A DNA stretch of 64,000 nucleotides from Micavibrio_A sp041655955 (GCA_041655955.1 JBBAEN010000001.1:124001-188000); one strand, 5' to 3'; positions 17,264 through 27,069 are shown, numbered from the stretch's first letter. The notes: a model not told the origin generated them from the sequence alone. A program made the numbers and translations.

Positions 17264-18190
17264 TTATTCGGGCCGCAGCCCGTCCAGATGAGCGGCGACG
17301 CTTTCCCGTAATGCGGCGATATTATAGCCGCCTTCCAGAACCGATATGACCCGCCCCTGCGCGTGCCTGTCCGCAATGGCGCAGAGTTCCCGCGTGACCC
17401 AGCCGAAATCCTCCGTTTCAAGGGCAAGCTGTGCCAGCGGGTCGTCACGGTGCGCGTCAAACCCCGCCGAGATAAGGACAAGTTCAGGCGCAAACCGGTT
17501 CAATGCCGGAAAAACCTTTGTTTCATAAAGGGTTCTAAACCGTTCTGAACCTGATGCTGCGGGCAGGATAAGGTTCATGACGCAGTCTTCATTGTCTTCT
17601 TCCAGACCCGTCATTGGCCATAATGGATGCTGGTGGCTTGAGATAAAGAAGATCGAGCCGTCATGGCGGCGGGTCATCGCATCCGTTCCGTTGCCGTGAT
17701 GGACATCGAAATCGACAATGGCGATTTTTCCTGTTCCATGGGCTTCTTGTGCATGGCGGGCGGCGATAAAGATATTGTTGAAAAGGCAAAATCCCATGGC
17801 CCGCTCCGGCTCCGCATGGTGGCCCGGCGGGCGGACGGCGCAAAAGGCCCGCCGCGTTTTTCCTTCCATAACATCATCGACGGCGGCGCAGGCGGCGCCA
17901 GCCGCGTAAAAGGCGGCGTCCAGCGAAGCGGGAGAAAGGATCGTATCCGCGTCCAGCAAGGCATAACCGCTTTGCGGCACGGCTTTTTGGAGTTTTTGGA
18001 GATAGGTATAAGGATGGGCGCGCAATATCTGCTCTTCCGCCGCTTTTTGAACCGCGCCGCGCGGCAGGTTCTTATAGGGTTCCTCCCCGAAAAGCGCGCG
18101 CAGGGCTTCCATCCGCCGGATATTTTCCGGATGTTCCGCGCCGGTATCGTGGGCGAGGGAGGTTTCGTGATAATAGAGGGTCAGCGTCAT
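17264..18190 (-). CDS. Histone deacetylase-family (class II HDAC-like) amidohydrolase
   Basis: A 308-residue HDAC-superfamily protein. The signature region RPPGHHAEPERAMGFCLFN (tandem His near residues 124-125) is followed by IVDFDVHHGNGT (zinc ligands Asp and His), and SAGFDAHRDDP supplies the third ligand. Bacterial members remove acetyl groups from small molecules such as acetylpolyamines or from proteins; the substrate is not known. The start at 18190 (MTLTLYYHE) matches the family; in-frame ATGs at 18220 and 18232 are possible. It heads the xseB-ispA-dxs unit, an order common in Alphaproteobacteria. Confidence 0.92.
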   Translation of the reverse strand: MTLTLYYHETSLAHDTGAEHPENIRRMEALRALFGEEPYKNLPRGAVQKAAEEQILRAHPYTYLQKLQKAVPQSGYALLDADTILSPASLDAAFYAAGAACAAVDDVMEGKTRRAFCAVRPPGHHAEPERAMGFCLFNNIFIAARHAQEAHGTGKIAIVDFDVHHGNGTDAMTRRHDGSIFFISSHQHPLWPMTGLEEDNEDCVMNLILPAASGSERFRTLYETKVFPALNRFAPELVLISAGFDAHRDDPLAQLALETEDFGWVTRELCAIADRHAQGRVISVLEGGYNIAALRESVAAHLDGLRPE

Positions 18191-18278
18191 GGGCAATCCG
18201 GCCTTTCCATTTCCGTCCATACTCTCTACCATGGCCGCACAAACATAAAAACGACCTTCTTATTTTCCGGTTTTTTCC

Positions 18279-19553
18279 ATGGCTTCGGGAATTCATTCAA
18301 CAATAGCCTCTCTCCACAACCGCCTGATGCTCCGCTGGGTTCCGAAATGGTACGGCGCCTTTGCCGATCCGTCCGGCGGGTTTTACGAAAGGCTTGGCAA
18401 GGGGTTCAAGCCCGTCCTGACGGGCCAGCGCCGCCTGCTCACCCAATGCCGCCAGCTTGCCGTCTATGGTGACGCGGTTCATAGGAACCATACGCGGTTC
18501 AAATGTGATTTACGGGCGGCGTTCGAGTTTATCGTCGCGCGCTACCATGACCCCGAAACGGGCCTGTGGCATTACGCGCTCGACGATGACGGCAATGTCG
18601 CCAATGCGGAATGCGATCTCTATGCGCTTTCGTTCGTCATTTTCTCTTTCTCCCATTATTACCGCGCCAGCGGGGACGAACGCGCCCGCGATTATGCGCG
18701 GCAGGCGCTTGGGCTTGTAACGGCGCGCTTTGCCTTGCCGGGGCTTCCGGGCTTTGCAGAAAGCATTATCCGGGAGGACGGCGCCTATAAACCCATCCCG
18801 AAAATCCGCCGCCAGAATCCGCATATGCATCTTCTTGAAGCCTGTTTGTTCGCCCATGCCGTGTGGCGCGACGCGGCCTATGAACGCATGGCGGATGAGC
18901 TGGTCGGCTTGTTCCACACGTATCTTTACGATGCGCGGCGCGGCCTGCTCCATGAATTTTTTACGGACGATCTGAAACCCCATCCGCAAGAGGGGGCGCG
19001 GCTGGAGCCGGGGCATTTTCTGGAATGGGTCTGGCTTTTGAAAAAGCACGCGGCGATGAAGGGCGAGGCTTCCATGCATGATGACACGGCGATGCGCCTT
19101 CTTGAATGGGGCAATCTCCATGGATGGGACAGGGAATATGGCGGAATTTATGATGTTGTCGATGATGCGGGGCAGGTTCTTGAACCGGCAAAGCGCATCT
19201 GGCCTTTTTGCGAGGCGCTGAAGGCCAATGCCCTGATGCTCGTCCGCGCGCCGGACAGGCAGGCGGTCAAGGACAGGGTGGCGGAAATGGTGCGCGTTTT
19301 TGAAAAGAAATATATGCAGGAACGGGGCTTTTGGGTCGAATGGCTGGGCCGCGATCTGGAACCGCGCACCGACTATATGCCCGGCACGACGCCGTACCAT
19401 GTTTATTTCGGCATCACGGAAACGCACGATGTTCTTGAAAGGCGCGGCGGGATGATCTCTATCGGCGGGGCGGTGCGGGCAAGGGCCTATGCCTTCCGCC
19501 GCTCCCTTTCCGCGGTGATGAAGAAAATGCGCCGCCTTATGCCGGCGGCCTGA
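18279..19553 (+). CDS. AGE-family epimerase/isomerase (N-acylglucosamine 2-epimerase or mannose-6-P isomerase-like)
   Basis: A 424-residue (alpha/alpha)6-barrel protein of the AGE family. Family-like segments are GGFYERL, KRLLTQCR-type RRLLTQCRQLAVYG, QNPHMHLLEACLF (catalytic His region), LEPGHFLEWVWLL and RIWPFCEALKANAL. These enzymes interconvert sugars such as mannose/fructose, often as the 6-phosphate, or N-acylglucosamine/mannosamine; substrate not assignable. It is transcribed divergently from the HDAC gene across 88 bp and convergent with the next lipoprotein gene. Confidence 0.9.
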   Translation: MASGIHSTIASLHNRLMLRWVPKWYGAFADPSGGFYERLGKGFKPVLTGQRRLLTQCRQLAVYGDAVHRNHTRFKCDLRAAFEFIVARYHDPETGLWHYALDDDGNVANAECDLYALSFVIFSFSHYYRASGDERARDYARQALGLVTARFALPGLPGFAESIIREDGAYKPIPKIRRQNPHMHLLEACLFAHAVWRDAAYERMADELVGLFHTYLYDARRGLLHEFFTDDLKPHPQEGARLEPGHFLEWVWLLKKHAAMKGEASMHDDTAMRLLEWGNLHGWDREYGGIYDVVDDAGQVLEPAKRIWPFCEALKANALMLVRAPDRQAVKDRVAEMVRVFEKKYMQERGFWVEWLGRDLEPRTDYMPGTTPYHVYFGITETHDVLERRGGMISIGGAVRARAYAFRRSLSAVMKKMRRLMPAA

Positions 19554-19621
19554 CATTTTTCCTCTATTCGTTTGATGCTTTCTTGGCGTCCTTGGCGTCC
19601 GTCCGGCGCTTTGCCGGAATC

Positions 19622-20293
19622 TTACCGGATGGCGCTTGCCGCGCCGCCGCCGTCCTGCTCCGGCATGGTGCGGTGATTATAGGCAAGCTGTTCGGGGCTG
19701 AGCTGGAACCCGACGACGACATTATAGCTTTCATTTTTCGCAAGATCGGGAACTGGCATGGACTGGGAAATGGTTTCCGCCGTCTGCGCCTTGTTCTCGT
19801 TCGCCTCGTAGGAGAGCGAGGCCGCAAAAATTTCCTTTGCAATCACCACGCCCGATCGCTGATCCGTGACCGCGACGAAATAGGGATAGGCAAAGCTCGG
19901 CTTGTCGGACGGTTTGACGCGGGCTTTCGGCCCTGTCGCGCCTTCCAGCGTGATGGAGATTTGCATTACCAGCTGGCCGTTTTCAACGCGGCAGTTATTT
20001 TGCACGCCGGTAATGGTTGCCTCTGAAATCTTCGTCGCCTCATCGGTTTTATCCGGCGTCATAAATTCGGTCATATGGGCAAGGTCGGGGCGCAGGCTGA
20101 CGGGCGGGCATGTGCCGTCATAGGCGGTCATGCCGTTCCCTGCGGTTTTTTCGGAATCGAATGTTTGCGCAACGGTCGCCGAGAGCGAATTCCAGCCGCT
20201 TTCAAAGTCCCTGGACAGGCCGTCCATTGTCGAACAGGCGCCAAGGGCGATGACGGAAAACAGGGCGGGGATGAAACGGCTGGTTCGTTGCAT
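19622..20293 (-). CDS. Lipoprotein of unknown function
   Basis: A 223-residue protein with signal peptide and lipobox ALGAC (Cys20). The mature part has a beta-rich region: CPPVSLRPDLAHMTEF, then VQNNCRVENGQLVMQISITLEGA, then FVAVTDQRSGVVIAKEIF. The two cysteines may pair in the periplasm. I do not recognise the family by name. The frame extends far upstream, but that part is antisense to ispH, and the signal peptide fixes the start at 20293. It is divergent from ispH across 93 bp. Confidence 0.82.
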   Translation of the reverse strand: MQRTSRFIPALFSVIALGACSTMDGLSRDFESGWNSLSATVAQTFDSEKTAGNGMTAYDGTCPPVSLRPDLAHMTEFMTPDKTDEATKISEATITGVQNNCRVENGQLVMQISITLEGATGPKARVKPSDKPSFAYPYFVAVTDQRSGVVIAKEIFAASLSYEANENKAQTAETISQSMPVPDLAKNESYNVVVGFQLSPEQLAYNHRTMPEQDGGGAASAIR

Positions 20294-20386
20294 GGGGCAA
20301 GGATAGGGCAGAGGCAGGGGGCTGGCAATCCTTTTGGCGGGCCTTTGGGGTGGATTTTCACAGGCCCATCCGCTATATAAGCCTCT

Positions 20387-21352
20387 ATGGAAAAAAGACC
20401 CCTGACAATCCTGCTCTCGGCGCCGCGCGGTTTTTGCGCCGGTGTGGACAGGGCGATCCAGATCGTTGAAAAGGCGCTCGAAAAATACGGCGCGCCCGTC
20501 TATGTCCGCCATGAAATCGTCCATAACAAATATGTTGTCGATGGGCTCCGCCGGAAGGGGGCCGTTTTTGTGGAGGAGCTTTCCGAACTCCCCGACGATG
20601 GCCGCCCCGTCATTTTCTCCGCCCACGGCGTTGCGAAATCCGTCCCCACCGAAGCGAGGGAGCGGGAAATGTTTTTCATCGACGCAACCTGCCCTTTGGT
20701 GAGCAAGGTTCATAAAGAAGCCGAAAAGCACCATGCGATGGGCCGGCAGATTATCCTGATAGGCCATGCAGGGCATCCGGAAGTGGTCGGCACGATGGGG
20801 CAGCTTCCCGCCGGCGCGGTCGCGCTTGTTGAAACATGCGAGGATGTTGAAAAGCTTCAATTTGCCGATACGGGCAATCTTGCCTTTTGCACCCAGACGA
20901 CGCTTTCCGTCGATGACACGGCGGATGTGGTGGCTACGCTGCGCGCGAAATTTCCGGCGATTATCGGGCCGGGGCGCGAGGATATCTGCTATGCGACGAC
21001 GAACAGGCAGGAAGCGGTCAAGAAAATCGCGCCGCGCTGTGATGCGCTTATGGTGATCGGCGCGCCCAATTCTTCCAATTCCAACCGTTTGGTAGAGGTC
21101 GGCATATCCTATGGCTGCGACAAGGCCATTCTGGTGCAGCGCGCCGCCGAAATCGACTGGAAATGGTTTGAAAATATCCACACGCTGGGGCTGACGGCGG
21201 GGGCTTCCGCGCCGGACGTCCTGATTGACGAAGTCATCGCCGCGGCCCGCGAGCGTTTCGACGTCACGCTTGAAGAAATCGCCATCACGCAGGAAAACGT
21301 CATCTTCAATATCCCCCGCATTCTGCGCGAGGCGGAAGAGCAGATCGCCTGA
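20387..21352 (+). CDS. ispH: 4-hydroxy-3-methylbut-2-enyl diphosphate reductase
   Basis: A 321-residue 4Fe-4S enzyme that performs the last MEP-pathway step, giving IPP and DMAPP. The three cluster cysteines are in LSAPRGFCAGVDRA, FIDATCPLVSKVH and VIGAPNSSNSNRL-adjacent segments (RCDALMVIGAPNSSNS carries the substrate-binding Ser/Asn residues); TNRQEAV is also conserved. It starts an ispH-thrB-rnhA cluster typical of Alphaproteobacteria. Confidence 0.98.
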   Translation: MEKRPLTILLSAPRGFCAGVDRAIQIVEKALEKYGAPVYVRHEIVHNKYVVDGLRRKGAVFVEELSELPDDGRPVIFSAHGVAKSVPTEAREREMFFIDATCPLVSKVHKEAEKHHAMGRQIILIGHAGHPEVVGTMGQLPAGAVALVETCEDVEKLQFADTGNLAFCTQTTLSVDDTADVVATLRAKFPAIIGPGREDICYATTNRQEAVKKIAPRCDALMVIGAPNSSNSNRLVEVGISYGCDKAILVQRAAEIDWKWFENIHTLGLTAGASAPDVLIDEVIAAARERFDVTLEEIAITQENVIFNIPRILREAEEQIA

Positions 21353-21410
21353 GGGCGGGGCGCCATTAAAGCGGCTTGATATTGGCGGCTCCCTTCTTCA
21401 TGCTGTCACG

Positions 21411-22376
21411 ATGGCTGTGTATACCCGCATTTCAAAAGAAGAATTGGAGGAATTCCTGACCTCCTACGCCATTGGCGCGCTTGTCCGTTTCGAGGGGATC
21501 GAGGCCGGGGTCAGCAATACAAATTATTTCGTGACGACGGAAAAGGGGCGCTATGTCCTGACATTATTCGAACCGCACCGCGTCCGGCCCGAAGATATCC
21601 CCTTTTTCCTTGACTATACGATTGCCCTCCAAAAAGGCGGGGTGCCTTGCCCCGAAACAATCCTTCGCCGCGACGGTTCGCCGATGGCGCTGCTGAAAAA
21701 CAGGCCCGCCGCGCTTTTTTCCGTTCTGGAAGGGCGTGAGGGGCGCGGGGCAGGGCTGACCGGCGAAATGTGCTTCAATGCCGGTTCCGTCCTTGCAAAA
21801 ATGCACCTGATCGGGGCGGGGCTACGGGGGGCTGGCCCCAATCATTTCGGCCTTGCCCGCTGGAAGGAATGGGACGGCGCGGTTGGCGCAAGGGCCGATG
21901 GAATCGCCGCGGGGCTGGAAGAAACTATCCGCGCGGAAATGGCTTTCATTGAAAAAAACTGGCCGGACGATCTGCCGCTTGGCGCTATTCACGGCGATTA
22001 TTTTCCGGACAATGTGTTTTTTGATGGTGATGACGTTACGGGCGTGATTGATTTCCATTTCGTCTGCCGCGATTTTTTCGCTTATGATCTGGCCATAGCA
22101 ATCAATGCGTGGTGCTTTGACGCGGAGAATGAATTTGTGCCGGAGCGCAGGGAAATGTTTTTACGCGGCTATGGTAAGGTGCGGCCTTTGACCGGAGCGG
22201 AAACTGCCGCCCTGCCTCTTTTATCGCGTGCCGCGTCCTTGCGGTTCCTGCTTTCGCGCATCGAAGAAAAGCTGGGCTGGGACGGAAGCGTCCAAATGAC
22301 CCCGCACGACCCGTTGGTCTTTGCAAAGCGCCTTGGGCATTTCCAGGCCGCGGATAAGGATGTTCAAGAGAGTTAG
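21411..22376 (+). CDS. thrB: Homoserine kinase, type II (ThrB of the APH-like family)
   Basis: A 321-residue aminoglycoside-phosphotransferase-fold kinase that phosphorylates homoserine in threonine synthesis. The start MAVYTRISKEELEEFL matches the alphaproteobacterial ThrB family; VSNTNYFV is the ATP-loop region, and the catalytic loop is AIHGDYFPDNVFF followed by VIDFHFVC. An in-frame extension to 21225 overlaps ispH and is rejected. The gene begins 59 bp after ispH and is separated from rnhA by 2 bp. Confidence 0.95.
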   Translation: MAVYTRISKEELEEFLTSYAIGALVRFEGIEAGVSNTNYFVTTEKGRYVLTLFEPHRVRPEDIPFFLDYTIALQKGGVPCPETILRRDGSPMALLKNRPAALFSVLEGREGRGAGLTGEMCFNAGSVLAKMHLIGAGLRGAGPNHFGLARWKEWDGAVGARADGIAAGLEETIRAEMAFIEKNWPDDLPLGAIHGDYFPDNVFFDGDDVTGVIDFHFVCRDFFAYDLAIAINAWCFDAENEFVPERREMFLRGYGKVRPLTGAETAALPLLSRAASLRFLLSRIEEKLGWDGSVQMTPHDPLVFAKRLGHFQAADKDVQES

Positions 22377-22378
22377 CC

Positions 22379-22828
22379 ATGAGTTCCAAGACCACGAATG
22401 ACAAGACCCTAGCGATTGTTGAAATTTATACGGACGGCGCCTGTTCCGGCAATCCGGGGCCGGGGGGCTGGGCGGCGCTGCTCCGCTATAACGGCCATGA
22501 AAAGGAAATTTCGGGTGGGGAAAAGGAAACCACCAACAACCGTATGGAGATGACGGCGGTGATCGAAGGGCTGGCCGCGCTCAAACGCCCCTCGAACGTC
22601 CATCTTTATACGGACAGCCAGTATGTGCAAAAAGGCGTGACGGAATGGATGGCGGGATGGAAGGCCAAAGGATGGCCCGCCCGGATCAAGAATCAGGATC
22701 TCTGGCAGAGAATCGATCGGGAAACGGCCCGCCATAAGGTGCGTTTTCACTGGGTGCGGGGCCATGACGGCCACGCCGAAAACGAGCGTGTGGATAAGCT
22801 GGCTGTCGCAGCGATTCCAAGGGGTTAG
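22379..22828 (+). CDS. rnhA: Ribonuclease HI
   Basis: A 149-residue RNase HI that removes RNA from RNA-DNA hybrids. The four acidic residues are in IYTDGACSGNPGPGGW, NNRMEMTAV, LYTDSQYV and ENERVDKLA, and the catalytic His is in WVRGHDGH. It starts 2 bp after the thrB stop, so the two are likely co-translated. Confidence 0.97.
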   Translation: MSSKTTNDKTLAIVEIYTDGACSGNPGPGGWAALLRYNGHEKEISGGEKETTNNRMEMTAVIEGLAALKRPSNVHLYTDSQYVQKGVTEWMAGWKAKGWPARIKNQDLWQRIDRETARHKVRFHWVRGHDGHAENERVDKLAVAAIPRG

Positions 22829-22929
22829 GCGCGCTTCCTGACGCTGTTTGCGGACGCTTCCAAGGAACTTTTAAGATTCCGTTAATGTTTGGGGCCGAGA
22901 GTCGGCGGCAACGGACAAGGAGGTTTGCC

Positions 22930-23421
22930 ATGACAGAAGCAAGAATAACCACAAACATACGCATAGAAACAGCGACCTATAATAATGACGCGTTCAATAA
23001 TGTTTTTCTGCCGCTCCCGCCGCTGGACGGGGCGGAGGATTTGAAGCTTGAGATTTATGCGCGCTTTATGCGCCATATCCGGCTTGTCCCGCATGAACGG
23101 CTGGAAAACAAGATCCTTTCGGCCATCCAGTTCACGGCGGATATTCTGGATATGGGGGATGTTATCGTCGCCAAATATCTGGCCGATATGGGGCTTCGCG
23201 CGCCGCGGGCGGGCTTTCCCGAAACCTATCTGGAATTCGTCGATGAAACGCTGGCCCGTTCGGGGCGGGAGCTTGGCGGCCCGTGCGCCTCATCCGTCGA
23301 TATGCGCCGTTTCTGGGTCGAGATAGGGGAAGAAAACCCGCATCCGCCTGCGTGTGCGAAATACGGCGTTTCGGGCGGCGGCGTTCATGTGCCGGAGGAG
23401 GGCATCTTGTCCCGCACGTGA
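22930..23421 (+). CDS. Hypothetical protein with strong ribosome binding site
   Basis: A 163-residue soluble protein I do not recognise. It begins MTEARITTNIRIETAT and contains a helical middle (LKLEIYARFMRHIRLVPHERLENKI). There is no signal peptide. AAGGAGG 6 bases before ATG 22930 fixes the start, 15 codons inside a longer open frame. A terminator follows 40 bp after the stop. It stands 101 bp after rnhA and may have its own promoter. Confidence 0.78.
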   Translation: MTEARITTNIRIETATYNNDAFNNVFLPLPPLDGAEDLKLEIYARFMRHIRLVPHERLENKILSAIQFTADILDMGDVIVAKYLADMGLRAPRAGFPETYLEFVDETLARSGRELGGPCASSVDMRRFWVEIGEENPHPPACAKYGVSGGGVHVPEEGILSRT

Positions 23422-23460
23422 TTTTAACGGAATTGCGGCAATGAAATAATCTGCAACCCT

Positions 23461-23491
23461 CCGCCGGCATTATCATCTGCCGGCGGTTTTT
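23461..23491 (+). terminator. Rho-independent terminator
   Basis: A perfect 9-bp GC-rich stem (CCGCCGGCA / TGCCGGCGG) with an 8-base loop and a run of five T. It ends the ispH-thrB-rnhA side transcript and lies just before the end of the convergent PBP1A-type gene. Confidence 0.88.
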
Positions 23492-23517
23492 CATGGGGCG
23501 TCATAGGCGGGCCTGCC

Positions 23518-25536
23518 CTAGTCGTTAAACTGCCATTTATACTGCTCGCTGCCGATGGGCGCGTTCTCTAGCCCCCTGCGCGGGCGCTGGTTTTCCGCTG
23601 GCGCTTGCTGAACGCCGCCGGCATCACCGCCCAATATGCGCCCCAGAAGATCCTGAAAGCTGAAGTCGGAGGCGACGCCGATGCTGCTGTAATAGGTCTT
23701 TGCGGGCTTTGCGCTGGCGGCAGTCATGACGGCGCGCCAGACGCTTGCCGGGATCATCCCGCCCGTAACGCGCTTCATCGGGGAATTATCGTCATTGCCG
23801 AACCATATGGCGGCGGCATATTGGTTGGTAAAGCCGATAAACCACGCATCGCGGGAATCCTGCGACGTACCTGTTTTTCCGGCGGCGACATAGGGGCCTT
23901 GCGCGGCTTGCCCCGTTCCATACTGGACGACATTTTGCATCATGGCCGTGAGCTGCTGGACATAGCCGCGCTGGATGACCTGCCGTTCGGTTTTTTCGGC
24001 GGGCTGTTCATAAAGAATGGTTCCCTGCTCATTCTTGATGGAAACGACGGCGAACGGCTCGACCGCAACGCCGCCGCGCCCGAGGGCCGCATAGGCCGTG
24101 ACCATTTCCATCATCGGCACGCCGTTCGAGCCAAGCGCCAGCGAAAGGTTCGGTTCGAGATTGGCCGTGATTCCAAGGCGGCGGGACAGGGAGATGACCT
24201 GCGCCGGGCCGACATCCTTGATAAGGCTGAAGGCGACGGTATTGAGGGAGCGCGTCAAGGCTTCCGCCAGTGTGACTTCGCCGTAATATTTCCCGCCGTA
24301 ATTTTGCGGGCGGTATTTCCCTTCCGTTATCGGCTCGTCCATGATGAGGCTGTTCGGGTTCCACCCATGTTCGAGCGCGGCAAGATACACGACGGGTTTG
24401 AAAGCGGAACCGGGCGAGCGGAGCGAATGGGTCGCGCGGTTATATTCGCTGAGGCCGTAATCGCGCCCGCCGACCATCGCGACGACGGCGCCGTCCAGCG
24501 CCATGACAACGGCGGCGCCCTGTTCGACATTATATTGGTCGCCATGGGTCAAAAGGGCGTTGGTCACGGCCTCTTCGGCCTTTGTCTGGATGTCGCGGTC
24601 GAGCGTCGTCGCGACGACGATATCTTCTTCGGGCATGCCGAGAATATCTTCCACCTGATCGACGATATAATCGGTGAAATAGCGGATCGTGTTGCCGCTC
24701 GACGGCTTGCGCGGTGGGGAGGGGGGCAGGGAATCAAGGCGCTTCATTTCCGCCTCGTCAATATAACCCGCTTCCTGCATGGCGTGGAGGACGACGCGCG
24801 TGCGCTGCGCCGAGAGGCTGGGGTTCGCGCTTGGAGAATAGCGGGACGGGGCTTTGAGCAGCCCCGCAATCGTCGCGGATTCGCGCAAGGTCAGGTCTTT
24901 GGAAGATTTATTGAAGTAAACCCGCGCGGCGGCATCGACGCCGTAAGCGCCCGCGCCAAGATAAACGCGGTTGAGATAGGCGCTCAGGATTTCATCCTTG
25001 GTAAGCTTCGTTTCGAGCCAGAGGGCGAGCATGGCCTCCTGAATTTTCCGTTTCAGCGTGCGCTCGCGTGAAAGGAACAGGTTCTTGGCAAGCTGCTGCG
25101 TGATGGTGGAACCGCCCTGAACGAACCCGCCTCTGGACAGGTTGACGCCGAAGGCGCGGGCGATGCCGAGCGGGTCGATGCCGAAATGGGAATAAAAGCG
25201 CCTGTCCTCGGTCGCAAGGATGGCTTGCGCGACATAGGGGGGCAGATCCTTGACCGAAACCGTTTCGCCCTTGATGTCGCCATAGCGATCGACAACGCTC
25301 CCGTCATTGGCAAGGATGGTGATTGTCGGCCTGCGCTCGAAAATCATCTGTTCTGTGATTTGCGGCAAGTCCCGCGCGAACCATGCCAGCGTCAGGGCCA
25401 GCACGAGCCCGACCCACAGGCAGGCGACGAACGCCCATTTAAGACTGCCCTTTAAAAATTGCCCCATAAAGCTTTGGTCGTCCTTGCGGTTCTTGCTTTT
25501 ATTGTTCCGGTTTTTCTTCTTGGCTTGTTTGGCCAT
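23518..25536 (-). CDS. Class A penicillin-binding protein (PBP1A family)
   Basis: A 672-residue bifunctional peptidoglycan synthase. A Lys/Asn/Arg-rich cytoplasmic start (1-30) is followed by one membrane anchor (about 33-50). The GT51 glycosyltransferase has ATEDRRFYSHFGID with its catalytic Glu, GGSTITQQLAKNLFL and the RKIQEAMLALWLE segment. The transpeptidase shows SxxK in SPGSAFKP, SLN in RSLNTVAF and KTG in GKTGTSQD. It polymerises and cross-links glycan strands at the inner membrane. A promoter-like pair lies upstream at 25585-25611. Confidence 0.96.
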   Translation of the reverse strand: MAKQAKKKNRNNKSKNRKDDQSFMGQFLKGSLKWAFVACLWVGLVLALTLAWFARDLPQITEQMIFERRPTITILANDGSVVDRYGDIKGETVSVKDLPPYVAQAILATEDRRFYSHFGIDPLGIARAFGVNLSRGGFVQGGSTITQQLAKNLFLSRERTLKRKIQEAMLALWLETKLTKDEILSAYLNRVYLGAGAYGVDAAARVYFNKSSKDLTLRESATIAGLLKAPSRYSPSANPSLSAQRTRVVLHAMQEAGYIDEAEMKRLDSLPPSPPRKPSSGNTIRYFTDYIVDQVEDILGMPEEDIVVATTLDRDIQTKAEEAVTNALLTHGDQYNVEQGAAVVMALDGAVVAMVGGRDYGLSEYNRATHSLRSPGSAFKPVVYLAALEHGWNPNSLIMDEPITEGKYRPQNYGGKYYGEVTLAEALTRSLNTVAFSLIKDVGPAQVISLSRRLGITANLEPNLSLALGSNGVPMMEMVTAYAALGRGGVAVEPFAVVSIKNEQGTILYEQPAEKTERQVIQRGYVQQLTAMMQNVVQYGTGQAAQGPYVAAGKTGTSQDSRDAWFIGFTNQYAAAIWFGNDDNSPMKRVTGGMIPASVWRAVMTAASAKPAKTYYSSIGVASDFSFQDLLGRILGGDAGGVQQAPAENQRPRRGLENAPIGSEQYKWQFND

Positions 25537-25584
25537 GGCGTACCTACAGGCGGAAAATGGTGGAATTGCGGCGTTCGCACGAGA

Positions 25585-25611
25585 TTTATAGGAAAAATCC
25601 CTTTATCTCAA
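25585..25611 (-). promoter_or_regulatory. Candidate promoter of the PBP1A-type gene
   Basis: On the minus strand TTGAGA (25611-25606) and TATAAA (25590-25585) each match the sigma-70 consensus at 5 of 6 bases, but the 15-bp spacer is short. It lies in the 102-bp gap between mgtE and the PBP gene. Prediction by eye only. Confidence 0.4.
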
Positions 25612-25638
25612 CGGGTTTTAGCGGGGCGGCTGGCGGGC

Positions 25639-27069
25639 CTATAATAAAAACAGCGTTGCCAGACCTAAAAAGGCCAGGAAGCCGAGAACATCTGTCGTCG
25701 TCGTCAAGAAGGGGCCGGCGGCCAGCGCGGGATCAAAGCCGAATTTATCAAGGAGAATGGGGATAAGCGTTCCGGCTACGCTTGCCCAGAACATGTTGAA
25801 CAGCATGGCCGACGTCAATATTATGCCGAGCATCGGATTCCCGAACCATAAAGCGGCCAGCGCCCCCATAAGAAAGCCGAACACGGTACCGTTTATAATC
25901 CCGACCACCATTTCCTTGCCGATAACGCGCCTGTAGTTTTGAGAGCTAAGCTCACGGGTGGCAAGCGCCCGTACCGTCACCGTCACGACCTGCATTCCGG
26001 CGTTTCCGCCCATTGCGGCAACGATGGGCATCAAAATGGCAAGCGCCACGATTTCCTCTATCGTCGCCTCAAAGCGGGAAATAACGAAAGCCGCGATAAT
26101 CGTATTGAACATGGTGATGGCAAGCCAGCGGATGCGGCGCCATGACGTACTGACGGCAGACATATAAAGGTCGCTGCTGCCGACACCGGCAAGGTTCAAA
26201 AGGTCTTCTTCCGCCTCTTCGTCGATAACGTCGATAACGTCGTCGATAGTGATAACGCCGATAAGGCGGCCATCTTCATCGACGACGGGGGCGGAGCCGA
26301 GGTCTTCGCGGCGGAAAAGATGGGCGACTTCTTCCTGGTCCATGGTGGCCGGGATGACGTAAAGGTCTTCCAGCGCCAGATCCTTGATTTTTTCCGAACG
26401 CTTGGCGCGCACGATGCGGTTCAGCGGGATTGCACCATCGACGTGATAGGACGGATCGATAACGATCAAATCGTAAAACTCTTCGGGCAGCTCGTCTGCG
26501 GCGGCGCGGAGATAGTCGATGGTCTTGCCGACCGTCCAGAATTGCGGGATCGCCACATATTCCCGCTGCATCAGGCGGCCCGCGGAGTCTTCCGGGTAAT
26601 TGAGGCCTTCTTCGAGCGCGATCCTGTCCTTGGCGGACAGTTTTTTCAAAATGGCTTTTTGCTGCTCCGGCTCCAGATCCTCGATAATGTCGAGGGCGTC
26701 GTCCGAATCCAGCTCCGATATAATCCGCGCGATGGCGGAGGAGGGCATGTCGGAGAGCATGTCCGCCCGCAGGTCGGAATCGATATAGGAATAAACTTCC
26801 GGCGTAATGAGATCGGCGTATTTCTCAAAGAAGTCACGCCGGTCTTCATGGTCGATTTTATGGAGGAGATCCGCGATGTCGGACTCGGACAAATCCTCGA
26901 AAATAGTCTTGAGGGTTTGCGCATCGTCCGCGTAAAGGGCTTCCTTGATATCCGCGATACGCTCGTCGCTTAAGGAAAAGCCGCTATCGACGACTTCCTC
27001 AAGCATTTCAGCGGTGCTGTCACGCTCTCTTTCCCGGTCTTCCGGAAGAGGCAGATGCGTATCGCTCAT
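25639..27069 (-). CDS. mgtE: Magnesium transporter MgtE
   Basis: A 476-residue MgtE. The N-terminal superhelical domain has repeats such as LSESDIADLLHKID and LDSDDALDIIEDLEPE, then a CBS pair (about 140-265; VIPATMDQEEVAHLF and GVITIDDVIDVIDEEAEED), then five membrane segments, including the conserved pore part PIVAAMGGNAGMQ. It is a magnesium-gated inner-membrane channel. The ATG at 27069 is preferred over one two codons upstream because AAGG then lies at a normal distance. Confidence 0.96.
   Translation of the reverse strand: MSDTHLPLPEDRERERDSTAEMLEEVVDSGFSLSDERIADIKEALYADDAQTLKTIFEDLSESDIADLLHKIDHEDRRDFFEKYADLITPEVYSYIDSDLRADMLSDMPSSAIARIISELDSDDALDIIEDLEPEQQKAILKKLSAKDRIALEEGLNYPEDSAGRLMQREYVAIPQFWTVGKTIDYLRAAADELPEEFYDLIVIDPSYHVDGAIPLNRIVRAKRSEKIKDLALEDLYVIPATMDQEEVAHLFRREDLGSAPVVDEDGRLIGVITIDDVIDVIDEEAEEDLLNLAGVGSSDLYMSAVSTSWRRIRWLAITMFNTIIAAFVISRFEATIEEIVALAILMPIVAAMGGNAGMQVVTVTVRALATRELSSQNYRRVIGKEMVVGIINGTVFGFLMGALAALWFGNPMLGIILTSAMLFNMFWASVAGTLIPILLDKFGFDPALAAGPFLTTTTDVLGFLAFLGLATLFLL

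Noticed and set aside
20294..21181. N-terminal extension of the lipoprotein frame
   Set aside because: It is antisense to ispH; the signal peptide and lipobox place the start at 20293.
23605..25071. 488-codon open frame on the plus strand
   Set aside because: Antisense to the PBP1A-type gene; no ribosome site and no recognisable motif.
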